A stretch of 64,000 nt of DNA, taken from the NCBI GenBank assembly GCA_965222725.1, contig OZ244969.1, forward strand, positions 4,464,001-4,528,000, given 5' to 3'. This DNA is from GCA-2748575 sp965222725 (GTDB lineage Bacteria; Pseudomonadota; Gammaproteobacteria; Pseudomonadales; Ketobacteraceae). Both the position numbers and the translations under genes were made by a program. Shown in pieces: positions 17,174 through 25,522 of this stretch (the first letter of the stretch is position 1; each line of letters opens with the position of its first letter). The notes beneath the pieces were generated by a model. The model saw only the letters and a program-made list of their open reading frames with translations, had not been told where the DNA came from and searched no databases.

Positions 17174-17194
17174 TGCAACTAAATTTTAGTTGCA
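17174..17194. promoter_or_regulatory. Palindromic operator overlapping the hicAB promoter
   Basis: A perfect inverted repeat with 10-bp arms, TGCAACTAAA and TTTAGTTGCA, separated by one base, lies 21 bp before the hicA ATG. The minus-strand -10-like box TAAAAT (17188-17183) sits inside it. A bound repressor would therefore block RNA polymerase. HicB with its ribbon-helix-helix domain is the obvious ligand, giving autoregulation. Confidence 0.75.
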
Positions 17195-17425
17195 AATCGT
17201 GATTATTCGTAATATTTCACAATATTTGATCTGTTTTGTCTAAGTTGTGCCCAGAATTAAAGTCACTCGCCCCTTAAACCATTAGGCCCATTTTCTCAGA
17301 AGGACATACAGAGTCAAATGCTAAGAACCAGGCTGAATTGAATTATATGGTGAACTTAGAAACAAGTTAGATAGAAGAAAGGTAAGCTAGGAAGGAAAGA
17401 AAGTTATTTAACTAGAAAGGCATTA

Positions 17426-17513
17426 TGGCGGAGAGGGAGGGATTCGAACCCTCGATACCTTGCGGTATACACACTTTCCAGGCGTGCTCCTTCGGCCACT
17501 CGGACACCTCTCC
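17426..17513 (-). tRNA. tRNA-Ser (GGA)
   Basis: An 88-nt class II tRNA with a long variable arm. The acceptor stem GGAGAGG pairs with CCTCTCC, the discriminator is G and CCA is encoded. The anticodon loop CTGGAAA gives anticodon GGA, reading UCC/UCU. The T arm carries GGTTCGAATCC. Its 3' end faces the AT-rich segment holding the TAC module, the orientation seen when islands insert at tRNA genes, although no integrase remains. Confidence 0.96.
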
Positions 17514-17595
17514 AGCTGTCTCCCTGAATCGGGAGGCGCGTAATGTACTTCCTTTTGAGGAAAACATCAACGGTTTCCCCGATATTCACTGTAAC

Positions 17596-18159
17596 TTATT
17601 CGGTCCAAAACTCTGTTGTTTCAGAGACTTGCTGCATTTCCGGGGGTTTGCCGTAGGCTTCCGGGGTGCCCACGTACAGGAAACCGACGATCTGGTCTCC
17701 CGGTTTCATGCCGAAGAACTCCTCCACCCGGCGGTCAAAGGCCAGCCCGCCAGTACGCCACATGGCGCCGTAGCCCAGGCTTGTCAGGGCCAGCTGCATA
17801 TTCTGCACCGAACAGCTCACGGCCATCACCTGCTCTATGGGTGGCACCTTCGGGTGTTCTTTGATATCAGCGATCGCCACGATAATCATGGGTGCCCGCA
17901 GCGGCTTGCTGCGGAATTTGCCCACCTGGGATTCGCTCAGCTCCCCCATGTCCTGGGCGTTGATATCCACAAACAGATCACCCAGGCGATCCCTGGCCTG
18001 ACCGGTCAGCACCACAAACCGCCAGGGTTTGAGCCGGGCATGGTCAGGTGCCCGCATGGCGCAGCGCAGCACCTGTTCCATTTCTTCCGTATTGGGGGCG
18101 GGATCCTTCAGTTTGGGGCAGGACTGGCGGGATAGAATATGCTCTATGATGTCGGTCAT
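17596..18159 (-). CDS. Nitroreductase family protein, YdjA-like
   Basis: A 187-residue flavin-dependent reductase of the compact nitroreductase type. The length and motifs follow E. coli YdjA: AMRAPDHARLKPWRFVVL for FMN binding, then the helix with QNMQLALTSLGYGAMWRTG, and VGFLYVGTPE near the end. It probably works as a homodimer with FMN and NAD(P)H on an unknown substrate. The ATG at 18159 is chosen because AAGGA stands 4-5 nt upstream and the N-terminus then lines up with YdjA. A TTG 13 codons earlier has no support. It is divergent from the endonuclease V-like gene. Confidence 0.9.
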   Translation of the reverse strand: MTDIIEHILSRQSCPKLKDPAPNTEEMEQVLRCAMRAPDHARLKPWRFVVLTGQARDRLGDLFVDINAQDMGELSESQVGKFRSKPLRAPMIIVAIADIKEHPKVPPIEQVMAVSCSVQNMQLALTSLGYGAMWRTGGLAFDRRVEEFFGMKPGDQIVGFLYVGTPEAYGKPPEMQQVSETTEFWTE

Positions 18160-18344
18160 AAGTTCCTTGCACTGATCAAAACGGGTTGAAGGGGCCAATA
18201 TATAGGCATCATGGCTGATTGTCGCCGGTTTATATGAAGACTTAGAATATCAAAACAGGCCCGGAATTTGATGGGGTCCGCAGTTTTTTCTGCTGAAAAA
18301 TGCGACTATATGACTTAACTAACCGAAGGTCGCGGTCATAACCA

Positions 18345-19052
18345 ATGAAAACAAACCAGCTACATTCATGGTCGGTTACCGTGGAACAGGCAAAGGCGAT
18401 TCAGAAAAACCTGTCTGCCTGGGTGATCACGGAGGGTTCCTGCCCTGCCCCTGAACTCATTGCCAGAGTTGAGGTGCATCCCAGTGGCGAAAAAGGCACC
18501 GAGACCGCGTCGGTGCTGCTGTATTCGGTGTCAAAAGGCAAAATCATTGAGCGCAAGCACGCCATCAAGAATACCGCTTTCCCCCGTGTGGATGGCATGC
18601 TGTCTTTTCGCAAGGCGCCTGCCGCCATCGCAGCCATAGAAAAGCTCCCCCACACGCCGGATCTGATTATTTGCGACGGCCGCGGCCGTACCGGCGAAGA
18701 CAGCTTCGGCCTTGCCTCTCATATCGGCCTGGTAACCAACCTGCCCACCATCGGCATACGTACCCCCAGAGCCCGGGAAGATGTGACCCACCTGAGTGGT
18801 GCCCGTGGTCAGTGGCTGGCGGTGGGTGAAAACGCCTGGGATCAGAGTGTGATGCTACGGGTTCTGGATGCCCTGGATCCCGTTATCGTATCCCCCGCTC
18901 ACAAGATCTGTCAGCGCGATGCCATTGAGCAGTTGCTGAATTTCCTGCCCGCTGATATGCCCTCCCGCCAATACATGGATATGCTCTATCCCAGCCGCAG
19001 CAAACAGCAGAGTTCGATTCCTGTACTGCAAGTGATTGCGAAACAACCGTAA
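18345..19052 (+). CDS. Divergent endonuclease V-family protein with altered catalytic residues
   Basis: A 235-residue protein aligned by eye to endonuclease V (Nfi), which nicks DNA near deoxyinosine. The core matches: GMLSFRKAPAAIAAIEKL, PDLIICDGRGRTG, GLASHIGL, PTIGI, SPAHKIC. Several key residues differ. The first metal-binding Asp is Glu43 (ARVEV), the Glu of the SFRE motif is Lys90, the catalytic Lys of the GVAKK segment is lost, and the PYIPG wedge reads FPRVDG. Asp111 and His186 are kept. Activity on deoxyinosine is therefore doubtful. It may be a degenerate copy or an enzyme with a new substrate; the frame itself is intact. Confidence 0.8.
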   Translation: MKTNQLHSWSVTVEQAKAIQKNLSAWVITEGSCPAPELIARVEVHPSGEKGTETASVLLYSVSKGKIIERKHAIKNTAFPRVDGMLSFRKAPAAIAAIEKLPHTPDLIICDGRGRTGEDSFGLASHIGLVTNLPTIGIRTPRAREDVTHLSGARGQWLAVGENAWDQSVMLRVLDALDPVIVSPAHKICQRDAIEQLLNFLPADMPSRQYMDMLYPSRSKQQSSIPVLQVIAKQP

Positions 19053-19172
19053 TTCGCGCAAGAACCTGAACTCATTGCTTTTTTTTGCTGGCGAAAAACC
19101 CCAAAGATAGCCATTCTAAAAATACAGAGCTACACTATTCCGAAGACACAAAGTATTAAAATTAAGGACTCT

Positions 19173-20573
19173 ATGACCAACCAGGTTGATCTCGATTTGG
19201 CGCCGCTGGAGGGGTACAACAATGATCTTCCGCCCCATATGGTGCGGTTCCTCGCCTATATGGTCGGGGCAATCACCTTCGGCATAGGGCTCTATACCCA
19301 GTTTTTTGATCCCGAATTATGGTGGATCATTCCGGTCGCTTTCTTCTATCCCATTCTGTCCCACTATTCCACCCGGCCGCTGCGCGATCGCTACCCCGCC
19401 TCCACCAATGTGGGATTACTCCTTGTGGATGCCGGTATCTGTGGCGGTGCTTTTGTGCTGATGAACTTCAGCGCCATTCCCACACTGTTTATCTTTCTCA
19501 CTGCCAGTGCCGGCATTATGACCCTTGGCGGGGTGCGCGGGTGGCTTGCCTGTATCGGCTCCATGTTTGTGGGCTGTGCCATGGCCATGGTGATTTTTGG
19601 CCTGCCCAATATCGATTATAAGGTGCCGGAGCTGTCCTTTATTGTGACGGTGAGTATCGCCACCGTGGGCTATGTCACTATTCTTTCTTTCTTCTCGTTT
19701 AAACAGGCCCGCTCGCTGCTCACTGCCCAGCGGGAACTGGAGAGAAAGCAGTCCGAATCAGCCACCCTGTCCCGCAAGCTGGCCAAGTATCTGCCACCAC
19801 AAGTTTGGGGCTCGATCTTCTCCGGGCAAACCGATGTCAAACTGCAAACCCAACGCAAAAAGCTGTCGGTATTTTTCTCGGACATTAAAGGCTTTTCGGA
19901 AATATCCGAGGAGTTGCAACCGGAAGCGCTCACCGAACTGCTTAACAGTTACTTTACGGAAATGTCCCGTATCGCGCTCAAGTATGGCGGCACCATCGAC
20001 AAGTTTGTGGGTGACGCCATCCTGATCTTTTTCGGAGACCCCACATCCCGCGGCCACAAACAGGACGCCATCGCCTGCGTATCCATGGCCATTGAAATGC
20101 GCAAGCGTATGAAAATGCTGCGCCAGAAATGGCGCCAGCACGGCATTAACAAGCCCCTGCAGGTGCGTATGGGAATAAACACCGGTTACTGCACCGTGGG
20201 TAACTTTGGTGCCGAAACCCGCATGGATTACACCATCATCGGCAAAGAAGTGAACCTGGCCAGCCGCCTGGAAAGCGTGGCTCAGCCGGAGGAAATTCTG
20301 ATTGCCGAAAGCACCTATAACCTGGTGCGTGACACTGTCATGTGCCGGGACCGGGGCCAGATAAACGTAAAAGGTTTCAGCAAGCCGGTGCCCATTTTTG
20401 AAATCGTAGACCTGCGCAAGGAGCTGGGTGCATCCCAGAGCTTTGTGGAGTGCGAGCTGGATGGCTTTACCATGTATGTGGATATCGATAAGATCCGTAA
20501 CTACGACAAGGATCGCGTCATTCAGGCATTAGAGAGCGCGAGTAAACGCATCAAAGAAAAACTGATTGTTTAA
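19173..20573 (+). CDS. MASE2-like membrane class III adenylate/guanylate cyclase
   Basis: A 466-residue inner-membrane enzyme resembling Pseudomonas aeruginosa CyaB. Six hydrophobic segments (about residues 23-190) form a MASE2-like sensor. A helical linker leads to the class III catalytic domain (about 225-415). The metal-binding aspartates are in FFSDIKGFS and KFVGDAILIFFGD, and the nucleotide-binding segment is MDYTIIGKEVNLASRLE. It most likely makes cAMP, which would feed a CRP/Vfr-type regulator elsewhere. AAGGA lies before the ATG. The AbgT transporter gene follows after only 5 bp, so the two should be co-transcribed. Confidence 0.9.
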   Translation: MTNQVDLDLAPLEGYNNDLPPHMVRFLAYMVGAITFGIGLYTQFFDPELWWIIPVAFFYPILSHYSTRPLRDRYPASTNVGLLLVDAGICGGAFVLMNFSAIPTLFIFLTASAGIMTLGGVRGWLACIGSMFVGCAMAMVIFGLPNIDYKVPELSFIVTVSIATVGYVTILSFFSFKQARSLLTAQRELERKQSESATLSRKLAKYLPPQVWGSIFSGQTDVKLQTQRKKLSVFFSDIKGFSEISEELQPEALTELLNSYFTEMSRIALKYGGTIDKFVGDAILIFFGDPTSRGHKQDAIACVSMAIEMRKRMKMLRQKWRQHGINKPLQVRMGINTGYCTVGNFGAETRMDYTIIGKEVNLASRLESVAQPEEILIAESTYNLVRDTVMCRDRGQINVKGFSKPVPIFEIVDLRKELGASQSFVECELDGFTMYVDIDKIRNYDKDRVIQALESASKRIKEKLIV

Positions 20574-20578
20574 ACCCT

Positions 20579-22072
20579 ATGGCGCTTCAACCAACGGGCA
20601 CTGTTGGACGATTTCTCGCAAGAATTGAATCCACCGGCAACCGACTACCCCACCCCACCACACTCTTTATCCTCTTTGCATTTTTTACGCTGCTGATGTC
20701 AGCCCTGTTTTACTGGCTGGGGTTTTCAGCGGTTCACCCGGTCAGCGGTGAAACCATTCATACCAAAAACCTGATTTCCCAGCCCGGGCTGCACCTGATC
20801 CTGCAGAAATCCGTCAGCAATTTTGTGAACTTTGCACCGGTGGGCACCGTATTGGTGGCCATGCTGGGTTTGGGAATCGCCGAGCGTTCCGGGCTGCTGG
20901 GCAGCGCATTGAAACTGCTGGTGCTAAGAACATCCCCCCGATTGGTCACGCCCATCGTGGTTTTTGCCGGTGTGTTATCCAGCCTGGCAGCAGACGCCGG
21001 CTACGTGGTGCTGATTCCGCTGGCGGGTCTGGTGTTTCAGCAGGCTGGCAAACACCCCATTGCCGGGATGGCTGCTGCGTTTGCGGGGGTTTCCGGTGGT
21101 TACAGCGCCAATCTGATGGTGGGCCCGATCGACGCAGTGTTAAGTGGCATTACCAATGAAGCAACCCACCTGGTATCTGCAGATGCGGATATTACGGTAC
21201 TGTCCAACTATTACTTTATTTTCGCCTCCACGTTTCTGATCACGCTGTTGGGCACCCTGGTGACGGAAAAACTGGTGCTACCGAATCTGCCGTGGGAGGA
21301 AGACAAACCCCACGATGCCGAGGAGATTCATTACGGCGAACGCCGCGGTCTGAAACACGCCTTTATTTTTACACTGATTTTTGTGGGTGTGCTGTTGGCC
21401 TGCACAGTACCGGAAAACGGCATTATGCGACATCCCGATACAGGCTCCCTGGTAAGGTCCCCGTTTGTCAGCGGCATTGTCACACTGATTGCTCTTTGGG
21501 CGGCCATCAGCGGCATCATATTCGGCTTGTCCAATCGCACTTATCGTTCTGACAGGGACATTATCAAAAGCATGGAAGATACCATGGCCATGATGGCGGG
21601 CTATCTGGTTTTGATGTTCTTTGCCGCCCAGTTCGTCAATTATTTTTCCTGGTCGAATCTGGGGCTGATTACTGCCATCAAAGGTTCGGCCTTATTGCAG
21701 TCATTGGAACTGCCAGGCACATTGCTGTTGGTGATTTTTATTCTGCTCTCTGGATTTTTGAATCTGCTGGTGGGGAGTGCATCTGCCAAGTGGGCGGTGA
21801 TGGCACCGGTTTTTGTACCCATGCTGTTGCTGTCCGGCATTCCTCCGGAAGCCACCCAGGCCGCTTACCGGGTTGGCGACAGCAGCACCAATATCATCAC
21901 GCCATTAATGCCCTATTTTGCCGTGGTGATTGCCTTTATGCAGCGTCACGACAAGTCTCTGGGCATTGGCTCGGTGCTGGCCCTGATGCTGCCCTATTCC
22001 ATCGCCTTTATAGTGGTATGGTCCGCCATGTTTGCCCTGTGGTTCGGGCTGGAAATTCCGTTCGGACCCTGA
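20579..22072 (+). CDS. AbgT family transporter
   Basis: A 497-residue polytopic membrane protein of the AbgT family, in which E. coli AbgT takes up p-aminobenzoyl-glutamate and some relatives export sulfonamides. Family features include SSLAADAGYVVLIPLAGLVF, GGYSANLMVGPIDAVL, NLLVGSASAKWAVMAPVFVPM and YRVGDSSTNIITPLMPYF. Length and helix content are complete. It starts 5 bp after the cyclase gene with no clear ribosome-binding site, so translation may depend on coupling. The substrate cannot be read from the sequence. Confidence 0.93.
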   Translation: MALQPTGTVGRFLARIESTGNRLPHPTTLFILFAFFTLLMSALFYWLGFSAVHPVSGETIHTKNLISQPGLHLILQKSVSNFVNFAPVGTVLVAMLGLGIAERSGLLGSALKLLVLRTSPRLVTPIVVFAGVLSSLAADAGYVVLIPLAGLVFQQAGKHPIAGMAAAFAGVSGGYSANLMVGPIDAVLSGITNEATHLVSADADITVLSNYYFIFASTFLITLLGTLVTEKLVLPNLPWEEDKPHDAEEIHYGERRGLKHAFIFTLIFVGVLLACTVPENGIMRHPDTGSLVRSPFVSGIVTLIALWAAISGIIFGLSNRTYRSDRDIIKSMEDTMAMMAGYLVLMFFAAQFVNYFSWSNLGLITAIKGSALLQSLELPGTLLLVIFILLSGFLNLLVGSASAKWAVMAPVFVPMLLLSGIPPEATQAAYRVGDSSTNIITPLMPYFAVVIAFMQRHDKSLGIGSVLALMLPYSIAFIVVWSAMFALWFGLEIPFGP

Positions 22073-22074
22073 TG

Positions 22075-22917
22075 CTACTGCCTTAGCAATCTGGCGTTGG
22101 CATAGGGCATTTCAAAATCAGATCGGAACGGGTTGATATCAATGCCACCGCGGCGGGTATAGCGGGCATATACCGTCAGCTGTTCGGTACCACACAATTC
22201 CCGGATATCCATAAACATGCGCTCCACACACTGCTCATGGAATTCGTTATGGGTACGGTAGGAAATAATGTACTTCAATAAGCCGGCACGGTCGATTCTG
22301 GGGCCGCGATAGCGGATTTGCACACTGGCCCAGTCCGGCTGCCCGGTGACCGGGCAATTGGAACGCAGCAGGTGGCTGCACAGGGTTTCGCTGACCACAT
22401 CATCAGAATCACAACCCAGTACCGTTTTATCTACGGCAAAATGCTCGACCGTAATAGCTTCACTGTCTATCAGCTCACCTTTTAAAACGGACACAGCGTA
22501 ATGATCTTCATGGTCAATATCCGTATGCAGTTTCACGTCCACGGCAGCACCAATCACGGCTTCAAGATCATTGCTGACGGTGGAAACCACATCTGACACC
22601 TGGCTGAAACGATGCTGGTTCAATGAGTTAAGATAGAGCTTCAGGGATTTGGATTCCACGATATTGGGGCTGTTGTGGGGCACGGACAGCTCCAGCACGC
22701 CCACCTGAGGCTTTCCCGAATGCTGCAACCAGGAAAACTCGTAAGCATTCCAGTAATCCACCCCTTTAAAGGGCAAGGGCTCGCCGTCTGCCAGGCCTTC
22801 GTGAATCCAGCGCCTGCCGCTGGCGCGGTCTATGGGGCACAGTAAATCCGGGTCGTACTGATCCGGGTATTCTGTTTCCATACCCAGTGGGCCATATGCA
22901 TTTACAGTGTCTTCCAT
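22075..22917 (-). CDS. queF: QueF, NADPH-dependent 7-cyano-7-deazaguanine reductase
   Basis: Cytoplasmic enzyme that reduces preQ0 to preQ1 in queuosine biosynthesis. At 280 residues it is the long, unimodular type found in E. coli. The catalytic Cys is in SNCPVTGQPDWA, and the substrate and NADPH segments are in YIISYRTHNEFHEQC, which supplies the conserved Glu. It converges on the AbgT gene with only 2 bp between stops and lies 30 bp downstream of the ABC exporter permease gene, probably in the same transcript. Confidence 0.97.
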   Translation of the reverse strand: MEDTVNAYGPLGMETEYPDQYDPDLLCPIDRASGRRWIHEGLADGEPLPFKGVDYWNAYEFSWLQHSGKPQVGVLELSVPHNSPNIVESKSLKLYLNSLNQHRFSQVSDVVSTVSNDLEAVIGAAVDVKLHTDIDHEDHYAVSVLKGELIDSEAITVEHFAVDKTVLGCDSDDVVSETLCSHLLRSNCPVTGQPDWASVQIRYRGPRIDRAGLLKYIISYRTHNEFHEQCVERMFMDIRELCGTEQLTVYARYTRRGGIDINPFRSDFEMPYANARLLRQ

Positions 22918-22947
22918 TGGATTGTTCCGTCAGGTGATCCGTTTTTA

Positions 22948-23724
22948 TCAGGTCCGCAAGCCAATGCCGCGGCTTACCAGGTACCAGGCCCAGCCATACA
23001 AGCCAACTACAAACACCATCAGCATAGTATAGGTCACGCCAAGATTAACATCAGTCACACCCAGAATCCCATAACGAAAACCGTTAACCATATACACAAT
23101 GGGATTAACCAGGGAAACGTTGGCCCAAAAATCCGGAAGCAGATCAATACTGTAAAAAACGCCACCAAGATACGTCAGGGGGGTCAGCACAAAGGTGGGG
23201 ACAATGGAAATGTCATCAAACGACTTGGCGTACACTGCGTTAATAAAACCCGCCAGGGAAAACACTGACGCAGTCAGTACCACCACCGATACCGTCACAA
23301 AGATATTCACCAGGTCCAGGTCTGCAAAGAACAGCGCCAGCAGAGTCACAATGGCACCCACAGACAGCCCGCGGCTGATACCACCCACCACAAAGCCCCA
23401 GATAATCACATAGTTAGGTACCGGTGACACCAGCAGCTCTTCAACGCTGCGCTGGAACTTTGCACTGAAAAACGACGATACCACATTGGAATAGGAATTG
23501 GTGATAACCGACATCATGATCAGGCCGGGAACGATGTAATCAATATAATCGTAACCCTGCATGGTGCCGATCCGGCTGCCGATCAGGTTACCGAAAATCA
23601 CAAAATAAAGGGCGATGGTAATGGCCGGTGGCAACAGGGTTTGTACCCAGATGCGGGTAAAACGGCGGATTTCCCGGCGAACAATGGTTTGAAAAGCAAC
23701 CCATTGGGATGTGGCATGCATCAT
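22948..23724 (-). CDS. ABC-2 family exporter permease, YadH-like
   Basis: A 258-residue membrane protein with six helices, in the ABC-2 permease family (E. coli YadH type). The segment LVSPVPNYVIIWGFVVGGISRGL is the conserved signature region, and TYLGGVFYSIDLLP lies before the last helices. Its start overlaps the ATPase gene by 4 bp, so the two form a transporter pair. The substrate is unknown; YadGH-like systems are uncharacterised. Confidence 0.92.
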   Translation of the reverse strand: MMHATSQWVAFQTIVRREIRRFTRIWVQTLLPPAITIALYFVIFGNLIGSRIGTMQGYDYIDYIVPGLIMMSVITNSYSNVVSSFFSAKFQRSVEELLVSPVPNYVIIWGFVVGGISRGLSVGAIVTLLALFFADLDLVNIFVTVSVVVLTASVFSLAGFINAVYAKSFDDISIVPTFVLTPLTYLGGVFYSIDLLPDFWANVSLVNPIVYMVNGFRYGILGVTDVNLGVTYTMLMVFVVGLYGWAWYLVSRGIGLRT

Positions 23725-24641
23725 ATGTTTTTGGCCTCCACCAGTGACACGAATAACTCCTCCAGCCGGTTGGCCTTGTTGCGCAAACTGGTAATTCCCA
23801 GGCCGTTGTCACTCAACGCCTGAAAAAAACCATTCAGGGTTTGCCCCTGATGTATCTCCACTTCAAGGGAATGATCGTCTTTTACTGTGTAGTCATAGCC
23901 GCTGATTGCCGGCAGGCTGGCCGGATCACCATCCAGATCCAGCACAAAGGTTTCACGCCGCAGTTTTTTCAGCAGGGACTTCATATCGGTGTTTTCGATG
24001 ATTTCACCCTTGTCGATAATGGCAATGGTACGACAGAGCTGTTCCGCCTCTTCCAGGTAATGGGTGGTCAGAATAATGGTGGTGCCCTGCTCGTTGATTT
24101 TGCGTAAAAATTCCCACATGGAACGCCGCAGTTCGATATCCACCCCGGCGGTGGGTTCGTCCAGTATTAACAGGCGCGGCTCATGCACCAATGCGCGGGC
24201 AATCATCAGGCGGCGTTTCATTCCGCCGGACAGCATGCGGGAGGTTTCGTTGCGCTTTTCCCACAAGCCCAGTAATTTCAGGTATTTTTCTGCCCGCTCC
24301 GCGGCAAGCTCCGGCTTAATACCAAAATACCCCGCCTGGGTGCGAACAATATCCGCCACTTTTTCAAACTGGTTAAAATTGAATTCCTGGGGAACGATAC
24401 CGATCTCCATTTTAGTGCCGGACGGATCCCGGTCCATATTCTTGCCGAACACTTCCACCGAGCCACTGGTTTTGTTCACCAGTGAACAGATAATGCCGAT
24501 GGTGGTGGACTTGCCGGCGCCGTTAGGCCCCAGCAACGCCATGAATTCACCGGGTGCGACGGAAAAAGACACATCCCGCAAGGCCACAAAGCCGTTGCCG
24601 TAAGTCTTGTTCAATCCGCTGATCTTTAATGCTGCTGTCAT
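23721..24641 (-). CDS. ABC exporter ATPase, YadG-like
   Basis: A 306-residue ABC ATPase with Walker A GPNGAGKST, Q-loop IGIVPQEFNF, signature MLSGGMKRRLMIARAL, Walker B LLILDEPTAG and the switch His in TTHYLEEAE. It energises the adjacent YadH-like permease. It begins 11 bp after the histidine phosphatase gene and overlaps the permease gene by 4 bp. Confidence 0.94.
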   Translation of the reverse strand: MTAALKISGLNKTYGNGFVALRDVSFSVAPGEFMALLGPNGAGKSTTIGIICSLVNKTSGSVEVFGKNMDRDPSGTKMEIGIVPQEFNFNQFEKVADIVRTQAGYFGIKPELAAERAEKYLKLLGLWEKRNETSRMLSGGMKRRLMIARALVHEPRLLILDEPTAGVDIELRRSMWEFLRKINEQGTTIILTTHYLEEAEQLCRTIAIIDKGEIIENTDMKSLLKKLRRETFVLDLDGDPASLPAISGYDYTVKDDHSLEVEIHQGQTLNGFFQALSDNGLGITSLRNKANRLEELFVSLVEAKNI

Positions 24642-24652
24642 TCAGGTTTTAC

Positions 24653-25321
24653 CTATTCCTCAATAAAATATTCTTCACTGCGGTGCTGCTCCCCACGCCA
24701 TATCCAGTGCACGTGGCCTTCGTCAAACCACACAAACACACCTTCCATCATCCAGGGCCAGTGAAACTCCTCCAGCTCCTCATGGCCCAACAGGGAATAA
24801 ACAAACGCCGCCAGTATCGTGTCGTGGGTGACATGCACGGTCAGTTCAGCCCCACTGCCCATGGTTTCCCGCAGATGTTTTAACAATTGCAGGGTGCCGT
24901 CCCGGGGGCTGAGTACGCCCCGCACCTCTCCGCGCAGGTGTTTGCTGGCAAAGCCTACCGGCCCCAGCTTGAAAAACAGGCCACCCACTTTTTCAATCTC
25001 CTGCACATAGCTGCCGGGTTCCACCAGGTATGGCGTTTTGCTGATGGTGGCATCCGGGCACCCCATACCTTCCGCCATGGCCTGGGCGGTATCAATGCAG
25101 CGCTGAACCGGGCTGGAATAAAAACCTGCTACCGGCCGATCCACCCGTGTACCCAGGATTCTGGCCAGTTCCACGCCTTCGGGGGTCAGGGGGATTTCAT
25201 AGCTGGCAAAGCCGTTTTTGGGCTGTTCCCGCAGTGAATGACGGGTCAGAAACGCCACCGGCGTCTGCTTCGGCAACTGCCCAAACGACGCCAGCAAATC
25301 CGGATGTAATGCGTCTAACAT
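24653..25321 (-). CDS. Histidine phosphatase family protein
   Basis: A 222-residue protein of the phosphoglycerate mutase-like (histidine phosphatase) superfamily. The catalytic histidine is in FLTRHSLRE, a variant of the usual RHG motif with Ser in place of Gly. The second histidine is in HVTHDTILAAF, and YSSPVQRCIDTAQAMAEG holds the phosphate-binding Arg. The substrate is not evident. It heads the minus-strand operon ending in queF and is divergent from the TetR gene at 25523. Confidence 0.85.
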   Translation of the reverse strand: MLDALHPDLLASFGQLPKQTPVAFLTRHSLREQPKNGFASYEIPLTPEGVELARILGTRVDRPVAGFYSSPVQRCIDTAQAMAEGMGCPDATISKTPYLVEPGSYVQEIEKVGGLFFKLGPVGFASKHLRGEVRGVLSPRDGTLQLLKHLRETMGSGAELTVHVTHDTILAAFVYSLLGHEELEEFHWPWMMEGVFVWFDEGHVHWIWRGEQHRSEEYFIEE

Positions 25322-25453
25322 GCTATTCCCACAACTCGCTAATCAAATAAGCCCAAACAGGCCAAGGAAACCAAGTATATCAGCCACTTGCCGGGATTTG
25401 TGGCCCTGTGTGCCCTGCGGCTGAAATAGTCTGTTCCAGAAAAAGCCCAAATC

Positions 25454-25485
25454 GTGACGTTGCGTCACAATATGACTTGGCGTTA
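25454..25485. promoter_or_regulatory. Two operator-like repeats upstream of the TetR gene
   Basis: GTGACG-TTG-CGTCAC (25454-25468) is a perfect inverted repeat. Eighteen bp on, TGACTTGGCGTTA (25473-25485) matches its core TGACGTTGCGTCA in 10 of 13 positions. The pair lies 38-70 bp before the TetR start and inside the divergent promoter region, the usual place for a TetR operator. Confidence 0.6.
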
Positions 25486-25522
25486 ACATTTGGCCATACC
25501 TGATTAATACAGCGCTAATACC

